Part shown: positions 10,545 to 21,977 of the stretch, piece by piece
Layout of the letters: each line of letters opens with the position of its first letter
Numbering within the stretch: position 1 is the first letter of the stretch
NCBI GenBank assembly: GCA_016081115.2
Contig: CM071930.1
Location: 42,321,335 to 42,385,334, forward strand
Length of the DNA: 64,000 nt
Direction: 5' to 3'
Source: Rehmannia glutinosa
Taxonomy: Eukaryota; Streptophyta; Magnoliopsida; Lamiales; Orobanchaceae
Position numbers and translations under genes: made by a program
The notes under the pieces: model-generated
Seen by the model: the letters and a program-made list of their open reading frames with translations, nothing else
Databases searched by the model: none
Told to the model about the DNA's origin: nothing

Positions 10545-12022
10545 TGTAAGTCCAAGCGGCTACGATAATCTAGAGGGGGGGTGAATAGATTATCTCCATC
10601 TTTTCGATTTCGCCCTCTTTTTATAATCGAATGCTCAAACACAATGATAAAGGTGCGGAATGTAAACAACACACGTCGATTTAAAGAGGTTCAACCCACC
10701 TAGGGCCTAATCCTCTACCACCCCAAGATATCCGGATGGATTTCAAAGAAAAAGAATTTTATTAATTACCAAAATTAATACAAATTCAACTTACAACACC
10801 TTGAAGAGCACTACACTCTTCTTCAACACCACCTTTGGAGATTACCACAATCTCCCTTTGAAGATTACCACAACGGCACCTTGTGAAGATTACCACAATC
10901 TTCAACCTTGAAGAATACCAAATTCTTCAACACCTCAATAAGAAGATCACCACAATCTTCTTTACCTATCACCTAGATCATCCAAGCGTGTTCTTACCAC
11001 AAGAACACTCACAAGGATATCTTGTGTTTGAATGATAACCAAAAATCAAGATTACAACTCAATAATGAATAATACAATTTGAGTGCAAGGTGTAATCAAG
11101 AATAGCCTAGACCTCAAGGATGTGAAAGTGATAAGCTAGGCAAATTTACAACAAGAATAATAACAATGAGAGACCAAGTATTTGCTTGAAGTGTATCTTG
11201 TTGTTTGTATCTCAAAAATTGTATTGGTTGCTCCAAAACTTCCTCTATTTATAGGAGATGATTGATCAAGCATAGGCTCCTCTTGGGGATTGAAAATCTA
11301 CAGAAAAATACAATTAAAATCAAGAATATAGCTGTTAGAAATCAATCCCACAATTTAAGGAAATGTGTCCGTCAAACGGTCATATTTTTGTCTCTGTCAA
11401 TGCACGGAGGCGACCGGTCGCACAGAAATAGAAGTTTGAAACGAATCACAGTAATTTTACACAGGGCGATTGGTCGACGTGTACCTCGACCGGTCGACCC
11501 TGACTTCAATCGGTCCCCCTAAGTGTAAAACCAAAGAAAACAAGTTCTGTTTCAATTGTAAACTTGCAGGTACCGGTCGACCACTCGGCCGTCGGCCGAC
11601 CGACGGCCGGCGACCCAGGAGACCGGCCGACTGCTGTTTTTACTTCCGTCTCATTTTCTTTCTAAAAACATCTTCAGTGTACGGGTTGCCCTATAGATGA
11701 CCGGTCGACCACGAGACAGAAATGTTGTCCAATTTTTGTCGAAAATAAAACTCAAGAAATACTCCGAAAATTCAATAAAAACATTTTAAACCAATCGGGA
11801 GTATTTAGACAACATTTAGAAATCTTGTTAAGGAGTAAAAACCCATTGATATAAAATCATTAAAAGTGTTGTCCATTATTATCAAAAATAAACTTGAGGA
11901 AATACTCCGGAAAATATTAAAACCATTTTAAATCATTTAGGAGTATTTGGACAACCTTTAAAAACATTGTTTTGGTGACAAAATAAAATCATCAAAATTA
12001 AGATAAAAACATGTATCAAACA
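10545..12022 (-). repeat. 5' LTR of H
   Basis: This 1478-bp LTR is near-identical to the one at 4231-5708. It contains the hairpin-unit array (10800-10965) and the CGACCGGTCG cluster (11405-11710), including 'taccggtcgaccactcgg'. Confidence 0.92.
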
Positions 12023-13115
12023 GTTTTCTTTCATTCACATCTTTGTGTTGGATCGATTTCCTTCGAGATTTAGGCTTGAAGATTTTGCTTGAATATCTTG
12101 AGAATATTTTGCAGGTTACAGATTTAATAATGCTTGTTCGTTCGTGGTTCGGTAATCAAGGTAACCTTTTCTCAATGAAATTCCTCAGCCTTTTATAGTG
12201 AACTTTTAAAAATATGCCCGTTGAAGAGATAGACTAATTTTCAAAAGTCATTTGTGTTCGTTGGCTTGTCTTTTCTTGGTCTTCAGTATTGAGATGTAGA
12301 CCTTTCCTCGTATTAAATGAATGTCCACTTTCCAGGTTCTGACACGAGGTGCAGTGCTTCCCATTGGTTTATTCCTTTTGCACGCTTCTGGGACTGAGCA
12401 CTTTAAGACATGGCAGCATGGAAACACTACTTATTTAAGTAATGTTCTTGACTTCTGTGCAACGGATTCTTTTTAGTTAACTCCTCTTTGCAGCTGCCTT
12501 TTCCCCAGGTGACTTGAGTTTGCTTCAATCATTGAAAGACTCATTTGTCACTTCAACTTGTGACGTGGCTTCTTTGAGTTGACTTAACTGACTCTTCACA
12601 TAGCTGTCCCTCAGCTGGTACATCTTCAGTCGAGTCCTTGGTCCTCTTTCTTGGCCATACTCAGCTGTTCCACAGCGGAGTCTTCACTTCAATCCTTCAG
12701 TTGACTTCTTGTATTTCCAAGCATAGCTGACTTGACTCAGCTCATACAACCCTATATATTACAATAATAATTACAAGGAAAATGGGGTGCCAACATTCTA
12801 ATCTAAGTTTTACATGGCATTAATCAAAATCTACAAAATAATTTCCCAATTTTTGGTGATGCCAAAACTTAAAAACATTAAACAAAATGTAAACAGCACA
12901 GATACATACAGACAATGCAGTAACAAAGAATGTATGCGTAGAATCAATCATTTTATTGATCATAGCATTCTTGTCCTTTACACAACTGTTTACAAGGTGT
13001 ATCAGAGCATAATCATATCCTAGCAAACTTCAAGCATCTATGCTAAGATACAACAATAGAGAGAAAATACAGCAATACTTAATTGAATGTACAGATGACT
13101 TACACACATATGTAT

Positions 13116-16100
13116 TTACAAAAGTAAAATACACGAAGGGGTTAGCAACAACACTTCATCGCCTTTGCTACCTCCTTCTTTCCTCTTCAGCTCTGTCATC
13201 ATCAGGTTTCTTTTCTTTTCATCTTCAGCTGCTTTCTTCTTTTCATAGGCTCTCTTCACAACATCGTCTTTTCTTTTCCGTTCTTGCCTTTCTTGCCACA
13301 GCTGATCTTGTCTTTTATTTTCCTCCTTGATTCTCTTCACGTATTCAACATTCTTCCTTTCTACTTCCCGATTAGCTACTTCATCATACCCATCCCAGTA
13401 GATCCTTCCCTTCTTGCCTGGATCTACATATTCAATGTTTTTGGGTAGAGGTCTAGGTTGAAAACATCTTCCTCCACCACTTCTTCATCCTCCTCTGGGT
13501 GTATATTGTACGGGAGTCTTCTTCTTACCAATTGAATGGTCAGCTGGTAGTCTCTTTGCCTATCGCTTCTTCTTCGCACAAACTTGCACCCTTCTCCCAA
13601 AGATAAATCCCGGCTTGGGCTATAAACATGTTTTTGAAGTAACCTTCGGATTCGAGCATTTTAAATTCTTCAACTGATCTTGGCTCATCACCGTCATTTG
13701 AATGGCATATGTGTCCTTCCCTGTCGGAATGCCACCGAATCAAGCTTTTCATCAACGCTTCAATGCGGAATCCATCTTTTTATCGAACTCTAATTGATCT
13801 GCTATTACAATATTTCTTTTCTTCGACATAGGCACAACAAAGTGTTCGATCGACAGAGTTACTGGAAGTTTGCTGAGTATCGATGCTGTGACATGACCTT
13901 GCTGAGGGGTTTTAGCAAGCATTGAAGTCACATCCTTTGACCTTTCCCCCTCAACATCTTTTCCCTTTTCCTTCTTGCTCTCAACAGCTGTTTGCTCCTT
14001 TTCCTTCTTCTTCTGAACAATTGTTTCTATCTTCAACTTCCTCAGGTATTCCTCTTCCCCCTTTTTGGCATCATCGAAAGAGAGAGGAACCTCTTGAAAC
14101 ATCCCAATGAGCATGAAATCCAAATTTGAGAGCCGAGTTCTCGCTTGAGTCTCTCATGGGCATGTGCTTTGTTTGAAATTATGAGCGAGTGGCTTTCAAT
14201 TTCATTTCGCCACCGGTTGAACTTCGTTTCATTTCTCCTCAACATGCAAATGACAAGGTTGAACTTGCATTCACGCATATTCATGTTCTCCTCAACACGC
14301 AAAATTTCTTTTTCGAGAAATTCACGCAAAACTCCATTTCGATTGTGTGAGAAGCATGCATTCAACATCAATATTGGCATGCATTCACGCACAATCCCTC
14401 GTGGTCGGCTCTCTTGAGATGTCTCTCCTTCAGGTGGCATCTCTCTTGTCCAAATGCATTTGGGAGCCCGTTCGTGCAGATGACTCGGTCTCACTGGCCT
14501 GGGAGCCTTGATTTGATTGGCCTTGGTTGATTTGATTGGCCAGCTGACTGAGCCTCACCTGTCTTAACAACTTCTTCGGCCTCATTAGATTCTACTAAAT
14601 GAATTTCCTTGTCCTCAGCTGCACCATCAGCTTCATCGGAGGATGATGAAGCCTGGGGGCTTGGTTCATATTCAAAGTTGAACTTTTCATGAGCAGATTT
14701 AAAAGTTGACTGACTCGTCTGTGGAGGAACATCCTCAGCTGAGTTCTTTTGATGAGCAACAGGAGTGGACTCAGCTTTGTCTTCAGATCCCAGAAAAGAT
14801 ATATCAGTGTTGTTCTGGGAATCATGAAGAGCACTAATCTCCTTTTCAGATTCAGCAATGATGACAGGAGGGATGCTCTCATCTTCTTGAGTTTTACCCA
14901 GGGAAGTCTCAACCTCCCTTGGGCCTTCAATACCTCCAAAGAATCTCAACTCGCAATGGTCTTCTATAATCCCTTCGACAGACGCAGCTGTCTTAGGGTC
15001 TTGGACAGTGGCATTCGAAAGAGTCTCGACCCCTTGGATTGTGCTTTCAGTGCCCAGGGTGTTAACTCCCGGGGCATTTCAACCTGTGCCTCGACTGTAC
15101 CAGCAGCGTCCTCGGCCTGCAAAACAATTAGCACTTCAGCTGGGACAAACTCAACTGTCCGAGCTTCGTCAGTGTCAGTCTGTTGTGATTCTCTTTCCTT
15201 TTCCACTTCGCCTCCTTTCTGCAATGTGGAGTCATCTGCAGCATCGCCAAGTCCCTTGGACCCTTCTTTTGAGTGTACTGGGGATGTAGTTGCAGCAATA
15301 ACTGTTGCAATGTGCTGCACTACTCCCAGCGGGTCAATTTCCAAGAGAGATTTTGATGACTCTCCTGGTCCTTCAATCATTTCTTGATCATGCATCATCC
15401 TGGATTCCCTTAAGGCTTGCTGCATCTTTACCTCTTCTTGTGAAGCAACGGGATCCATGTCTTCATCAGTGTCTGACAACACATCTAAATGAGGATGCGT
15501 ATAATCCAGAGTTCCAGTGAGGGTACATATACTGCTTTCTCATGCTCTTCTGCTTCCTCAGCTGCTCTGGCCTTTTCTTTCTCCTTGCAGATGTGGAGGA
15601 TATTCAGGAAATTTTCCTCATCCAGAGCCTGAAGTACAGTATCGACCTCAAGGAACTAGAACAACTCCTTCTCTTCTTCAATGAACTTAGGGTGTTTAAA
15701 CTGCAACCTTGAGTGACTCAACTTCCATGCCCTCCATTCTCGTAGAGATTTGCGCAATGTCCGGATACACCGGAGAAACTACAATCACGCTCATCATCTT
15801 CATCCTCTTCCCGTCCTTCCATTTCGGGGATGGAAGGTAGCACACTCTGCTCTTTCGCCTTCAAAGAACATCTCGTGGCGGTGGAGAGACAACCTTTTCA
15901 ACAGAGATTCCGTTGTCTCACCGCTTCTTTGGTGAGCCTATGCGATCACCTTCAAAGCAGACTTGGCGGTTTCATCGATTATTTCAGGAGACTGCACTTC
16001 CTCAGCAGTCTCAGAGGTTTTCTCCAGCTGAGTGGCAAACTCAGTTATCTTTTCAAGCTCTGAAAGCTTGGAGATTCTTCTTCTTCTCTTGGTTCTCACT

Positions 16101-16348
16101 AGAGGAATTTCTGGTTCAGATTTCCCTTCTTTAGGTTCCTTGGCGGCAGGGGCCGGAGCATCTTTCTTAGATGGAGCTGCCTTTCTAGGCTTGGCAGTCC
16201 CCTTCTTTCTTATGGCTGGAGAAGGTATTTGGGCTTCCTTCTCTTCCTCGGCTGCGGGGGCAGGAGACACGGCTGCTCGGGCAGGTGACTCGGCTGCAGG
16301 GGCAGGAGCGTCCGTTTTCTTTGCTGCAGGGGCAACTTTCTTCTTAGC
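13116..16348 (-). pseudogene. A ORF2, C-terminal part (split by B)
   Basis: This continues the ORF that starts at 31205; B separates the parts at ttagc. It is preserved as several open stretches in shifting frames. Near 15938-16348 it is a Lys/Pro/Ala-rich linker. At 14491-15482 it is long, acidic and Ser/Glu-rich and likely disordered. At 14042-14494 it has a charged helical segment. At 13752-14123 it has the motif 'LSFDDAKKGEEEYL'. The last part, to 13116, is strongly charged and coiled-coil-like ('KRIKEENKRQDQLWQERQ'). B carries the same order and the same two motifs. No enzyme motif or membrane segment is seen. Function is unknown; it is related to, but much longer than, H ORF2. Confidence 0.65.
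14049..14066 (-). other. Internal PPT-like tract within A ORF2
   Basis: On the minus strand, 'gatgccaaaaagggggaag' encodes the DAKKGEE motif of ORF2. It also closely resembles the terminal PPT of B ('catcaaaaagggggaaat'). It may act as an extra plus-strand primer site. Confidence 0.5.
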
Positions 16349-17906
16349 TGTTAGGAAATTTATTGTTTAGATTTTGATGAATGCCATGTAAAACTTAGAA
16401 TAGAAAGTTGGCACCCCAATTATTGTTGTAAAATGCATTGTAAAAATTAGAGATGGCCAAGCTGAATTAAGTCAGCTACGACCTAACATACAAGAAGACA
16501 ACTAAAGATTAAAGAGAAGACTCATTGCGAGACAAATTGAGTATGGCAAAGAAGAGTAGACGAGAACTCTATCAAGAAGCAAAGAGATGCAACAGTGGAG
16601 TATCGATCAAGTCAACTCAAGAAAAGCCAAGTCTCAAGTTGAAGTGACAAAGAGTCATCCATGATTGGAAGGCGACTCTAAGTCACCTGGGAAAGCAAAG
16701 AAATGCGATCAAGTCGAGATAATCGTAAAAGATCCGTTGCACATAAATCAAGAGAATTACTTAAACAAGTAATATCTCCATACCACCTTTCTCGAAGTGC
16801 TCATCCCCGTGCGTGCAAATGGAATGAACCAATGGGAAGCACTACACCGTGTCGAACTCGAAAAGGTGAAAGAACAATTCATACGAGGAAATGGCAATTT
16901 CAAGGATTGCAACAAGACATGCCAACGACTGCAAGTGACTCTTAAAAATAAGCCTATCTCTTCAATGGGCAAATTTTTGAAAGATCACTATAAAAGGCTG
17001 AGGAATGACTCTAAGAGAAGGTAACCCTGAACCACGAACATTCAAGAAATCAATCAAATTGTAACCAGAAATACTCTCAAATCATTCAAGATTAATCCTC
17101 AAGCCTACATTACGAAGCTCATCAATCCAACACTCACCTGTGAAGGAAAGGTAACTTCAATCAGTTAGAGGAAACTTTTGAAGAAAAGGGGTCTACATTC
17201 CACGAAGGATTGTAGGAAGGTTCAAGGTCGAACCAAGTCTTAAGCTTTTGGAGGGCTTCGTGATCAAATCCAAAGAGCTTGAGCAAGTGAGTTGTAGTAG
17301 CAAGGCAATTGCCCTGCTGTGAAGAAGCTTAGTCGCACGAGAAGCCACCGAGTGATCAAGGCGTCTCCAGATCGAGTCCCAAAGGATCAAGTCACCGTGT
17401 GATCAAGACTTGTATCCGGACTGCTACCACTTTGTAAATTGATCATTACCTAGTGGATTCCTCTAGAGTTGGAGAAGAGAGGAGTAGAAGAATTACCCCA
17501 TCTTCGAACCTCTATAAAAATTTCATTGTGTCATTTACATTTCAAAGACTTTAATTCCTCGCATCTTAACTGTTTATATCTCTTGATAAATTTGCTATCC
17601 ACTTGATAATACTAGTACTAAACCTAGCACTAAACTCTTGCTTAATCAAACTTAAGGGTGTTAAGTCTTCCGCTGAAAAACAAAACCACAGTTGAGTTAA
17701 TTTAGAGTCAACAAATGAGTTATTCCATCAACAAAATTCGATTGAGTCTTTGAGAGACTAACTCTACTGATTGACTAAATCGATCGTCCATCAAGGACTC
17801 AAACAGAAGTATTAACTCAACATTTTTAAAAGGACTAAATCGAAAAGTTGGTAAGGTTTATTCAACCCCCTTCTAAACCTTACACTCACACCCCTTGGGA
17901 CCTACA
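16349..17906 (+). repeat. 5' LTR of B
   Basis: 1558 bp, starting TGTTAGGAAATTT and ending CCTTGGGACCTACA. Compared with the 3' LTR the backbone is nearly identical. Differences cluster at CAG/CTG sites, such as 'gtcgaactcgaaaagg' here against 'gtcagaactctgaaaagg' at 29326. Confidence 0.92.
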
Positions 17907-17908
17907 AG

Positions 17909-17920
17909 TGGTATCGAGAG
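17909..17920 (+). other. Primer-binding site of B
   Basis: 'tggtatcgagag' lies two bases after the LTR. It fits the initiator tRNA-Met complement apart from a change at the CAG triplet. Confidence 0.8.
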
Positions 17921-18033
17921 GGTTGGTTCATTGAACCCTCCGCACCGTTCTTGAACTAGATCTCCAAACTTTTCAAAGTCTCGCTTTAGTACTTAAACTC
18001 TCGAAACTCTTTTTATCATTAAAAGTTATTATC

Positions 18034-20400
18034 ATGGAAGCAAATTTGACACGCATCCCTATGTTCACTATTGAAGAATTTGATGATTGGAAAATTCGTA
18101 TGCGAGCTCATCTATCAAAGATTACATGATGAGATGTGGATAGTGATAGAAGATGGGCCTCTGCAAATCTTAAAGGTGAACACAAATTGTCATTTAAGAG
18201 TTGCAAACAGGAGAAGAAGATGTTGCTCCCGCACTACCATGGTTGAAAAACCAAGAACCGAGTGGACAAATGATGACAAAAAGATACAACCTGGACAATG
18301 TAGCCAAGACATCCTTTACAAAACCTTGGGCAAAGCCATGTTCAATAAAGTCAAATCATGCAAAACGGCTAAAGAAATGCGGGACAAGCCGACATTGATT
18401 TGTGAAGGCTCGTGAGCAAATCAAAGAAAACAAATTATCGGTGGTCGTACGAAATTTGAGAACTTCAAAATGATCTCGGGAGAAAACCTGGATCAACTGG
18501 ATGCTCGGTTCACGTAAATCACAAATGAGTTGTCCGCACTTGGAAAGGAATATACATAGAAGGAAATGTGTATGAAGATCCTAAAAGTCTTCCAAATGAA
18601 TGGGAAATGAAGGTCATGGCACTTTGAGATATTCCATGGACCTATCAAAGACATCCAACCATGAATTATTCTCGGACCTCAAAGCCTACGAGTTTGAGCC
18701 GAGAAGAAAAGACCAGGAAGAGACAACTGTACCCAAAACAAATGCTCTAATTGTCAAAGATGGGAAGAAAGTCGAGGTCAAAGAAGTCATTGACCCGTAA
18801 GAAAAATAGCCCGATGGTTAAAAGATTCAACAAGTTCTTTAATAAGAACTACAAGAGAGGAAAGGGTGAATCTTCCGAAGACACTCGACTCCCTCCAAAT
18901 CAAGGGAAGATAGGCCAACCAAGAGAACAGATCATCAAAAAGTTGAGTATCAAAGGGTCGACAATCCAAGAATGGAAAGAGTCGATCAAAAGGTCAATAT
19001 CTATGTTGAACTGTAGACAACCAGGTCACTATGCCATTGATCGCTCATATCCTCGTAGTCAACAAGTACAGGGATGAAGAAGAAAGGAAGGTCTTCGTGA
19101 GAAAGAAGACAAGAAAAGAAAAAGGCAATGATGGTCAGCAGAGATCACTGAAACAAACCAAGTCAAGAGAGACAATGATTCGAGAGCAAAGCGATGAAGC
19201 CGACTACTCAAGTGACTCTCAAGAAGCCCCGATCCGCTTGATGGCCAAGGAACAAGATCCACCTGACCAAGAAGATGAGGTACACTCTAACTCATCAAAC
19301 TCGGACTCTAGTGATAGTGATCGTGACACACACACTTCATCACCCACCGATCTTTATGATTCATTAGGCAAAATGATGAAAGATTTTGAACACATTAAAT
19401 CCTCACACACACTATTGAATGAGGAAAACAACCTACTCAAAAGTCAAAACTCAAAACCGACTAAGGAGCCGAGTACTCTAAGTCAAATAGGTGATGAGAA
19501 TGAAAGTTTAAAAAGGCTGAAAATGCTAACTTAATAGCGTAAAATTGTTGCTATAGAAAAGAGGGAGAATGACCTCAAGAATGTTATTGCCTCATTCACT
19601 AAGGCATCTAAATCATTGGATGATCTTATTATGAGTCAAAGAGAATGTGGAGACAAGACGCCTAGATTTAATTCCTCTCAAGCGCTATGTCAAACCTCAA
19701 AAGTAATTTTGGAAAAAGGATCTTCAAGCCATGAAGAGTCCGAAAAATCCAAAACTCTAAATGTTGCACACACATTCACTCCAAAACACTATAACAAGCA
19801 AACTGGCCTTGGTTATAAAGGAAAAGGAAAACAAACACCATTGAGTGTCTTTGAAAGGACAAATGAGAAGAGATTCACCGAGCTCTTCAAAGAAACTCCA
19901 AACAAAAATACTCAGAAAAGAAGAAGCGAGCTACCAAAACCCTTAAAATCTATAAGAGAAATACATATGATGGGAATGGTAGAAAATATCCAAGCCAAGC
20001 CGATTGGAATAATGTGATCAATCAAAGATAGACTTATGGAATATAAGCCCAAATGGCAAAGGCCTAGAACTCAAATAAGGCCATTCCAAAAGTATAAGAG
20101 CTTTCATCAAAGACACATATGCACCTAGGCACTACACTCAAAGACACCACAATTACCCAAGAAAGGAAATTGCTAAAACACATATGCAGGCATACGACAA
20201 AAGAGAGACAGTTGTATGAACCTAGAATCCCCAAGCAATTTGCCAGGATTAATTATGATTATGGCACCGATAGATGGCAATCCCTTAGAGTCAAATCATT
20301 TGGCTATAGGTTGGTTGGATCATCTTAGAATTCTAACCCCTCGGACCCGCACAAGTATGGGTACCTAAAACTTAATTTCCTTGATTGCAGGTTCAAGGAA
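18034..20400 (+). pseudogene. B gag with coiled coil and zinc knuckle
   Basis: The ATG at 18034 starts 'MEANLTRIPMFTIEEFDDW', matching the gag starts of A and D. Pieces in changing frames include the capsid core ('SKTSNHELFSDLKAYEFE'), a zinc knuckle near 19010-19045 and the Asp/Ser-rich 'NSSNSDSSDSD' block. Also visible are the 'LYDSLGKMMKDFEHIKSSH' coiled coil and the basic 'YDYGTDRW' tail. The knuckle reads N-C-R-Q-P-G-H-Y-A-I-D-R, so the last cysteine is replaced by Arg at a former CTG site. The region is too broken to encode a whole gag as it stands. Confidence 0.8.
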
Positions 20401-21480
20401 CATGAGTGCCAAGGAACCTGGTACATGGATAGTGGTGCATTCCGGACATATGACAGAAATAAGAAAAATCTGTCAAAATTCAAGGAAGTTAAAGGAGCAA
20501 AAGTCATATTTGGAGGAAATGAAGCTCCTGGTGAAATAAGAGGCATTGGATCCATCAAGAGGAATGGATTAGAAATCACAGATGTTGCATATGTTGAAGG
20601 ACTCAACTTCAATTTATCGAGCATCACCAACTCGTGACAAGGGTTACAATGTTGGATTTAACATGGGTATATGCCAAATCAAGGATATTGAATCAAATGA
20701 AGTTGTGTTGCAAGGATGTAGACAGAAGAATATGTATGTCGTGGATTGGTCAATCGCAACACCCAAAGACTGCCTACTAGCAAAGAGCACAAATTAATCA
20801 AGTTGGTTGTGGCACAAAAGCCGAGTCACCTGAATTTCAAAACGATTAACAAGCTTGCCGTATAATCTTGTGGAAGGACTTCCCAGACTCGAGATACAAG
20901 AAGGAGAGTATATGTGACGCATGTCGAAGGAAAACAAATCAAGTCATCATTCAAAGAAAAGACATGCCCATCCTCAACAAGAATATTGCATCCGCTTCAT
21001 ATGGATCTATTTGGCCCAAGTGGAACCAAACAAAGATAAGTGGAAAGAAATACACCTTGGTGGTAGTAGATGACTACTCAAGATATACATGGACAATATT
21101 CATGTGCAAGAAGAAAGAAACTCTACAAAAACTACCAGAGTGATGAAGAGGGTTCAAAACGGGAAGAGTCAAACCATTATCAAAATAAGATCGGATAGAG
21201 GAACCGAGTTTGTCAATGGAATAATAACTCGATTGTATTGAGAATGGTATTGGTCATGAACTATCGGCAAGAACTCCACAAAGCAGAATGGAGTTGCGAA
21301 AGAAGAACAGAACCCTCAAAGAAGCAAAGAAGGACCATGTTAGTCAAGCAGGTTACCAAAAAGATTTTGGGCTGAAGCAATCAACACAACTTGCTACACT
21401 CAAAACAGATGTATGATAAACAGACAAATTGACAAAGACTCCTATGAGATCTGGATCGAAGAAAACCAAATGTTGCATAT
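20401..21480 (+). pseudogene. B protease and integrase, degraded
   Basis: The aspartic protease site is recognisable as 'YMDSGAF' near 20424, where A has 'MDSGCSRYMTG'. It is followed by 'LSKFKEVKGAKVIFGGNE'. The pre-integrase zinc region and integrase core survive as fragments ('KKYTLVVVDDYSRYTW', 'IKIRSDRGTEF'-like, 'FWAEAINTTCY'-like) in several frames. The second catalytic Asp (RSDRG) is visible, and the Gln-Asn-Gly-Val segment before the catalytic Glu is damaged. The enzyme would insert element DNA in the nucleus but cannot be functional as read. Confidence 0.75.
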
Positions 21481-21977
21481 TTGAGAATATTTGGATGTAA
21501 ATGCTTCATCCACAACAACGGCAAGGACAATCTAAAGGCTTTTGATGCTAAAGTCGATGAAGGTATCCTCTTAGGATACTCAACAAAGCAAAGCCTACTG
21601 AGTACTCAATAAAAGGACTATGGTTGCGTAAGAATCCATTCATGTGGTATTCGATGAGCCAAATGTAAATGGAGAAGACATTGAAGAGTCACCGATAAGT
21701 CAATCATCCAACCATACGAAAGAATCCCTATGTCAAGCCGGCCGGAATTATCAATTCGTAAGAAGATGAGATAGCTGAATCTCAAAAACAATGGAAAATT
21801 TGCGCTAAGTGATTACGAGAGAGTCGACCCACAAAGAACACAAACCGCAAGTCGATCAATCCGGCAAAAACTTACTCCAACCTCGATGTAAGATGGCTGA
21901 GAGACCATCCACCAGAACTTGTCATTGGAGATATAAGAGAAGGTGTCAAAACAAGATCCAGAACTCAACAAGAAGCC
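21481..21977 (+). pseudogene. B integrase C-terminus and RT leader, degraded
   Basis: This corresponds to the A region 33440-33890. Fragments such as 'FGCKCFIHNNGKDNLKAFD' are readable in alternating frames. No intact ORF remains. Confidence 0.65.

Larger units (their letters stand above)
4231..12022 (-). mobile_element. Element H: complete non-autonomous LTR retrotransposon
   Basis: The element is 7792 bp with two 1478-bp LTRs (4231-5708 and 10545-12022) and a perfect TSD gtttt (4226-4230 and 12023-12027). On the minus strand the order is 5' LTR, PBS (tggtatcaaag), gag, about 0.9 kb of non-coding DNA, ORF2, about 1.2 kb of non-coding DNA with a second PPT-like tract, PPT and 3' LTR. No protease, integrase, RT or RNase H motif is present in any frame, so mobilisation would need enzymes from a partner such as A or B. 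The LTRs are very similar, so insertion is fairly recent. It lies in the left LTR of A. Confidence 0.93.
3462..12850 (-). repeat. 3' LTR of A, interrupted by H
   Basis: It consists of 3462-4230 plus 12028-12850, together about 1.59 kb, comparable to the B LTRs (1558 and 1526 bp). It opens on the plus strand with 'tgtaggtcccaaggg' and closes near 'aaaataatttccca'. The last bases that should complete the LTR end, and the neighbouring PPT pyrimidines, are deleted: 'aatttcc' is followed directly by 'caatttttggtgatgcc', where B has 'taacaatttccccc' in between. H sits between two copies of gtttt. Confidence 0.8.

Noticed and set aside
14749..15387. Plus-strand 212-codon frame
   Set aside because: It is antisense to the A ORF2 disordered region; it has no homologous counterpart in B and only reflects biased codon content.
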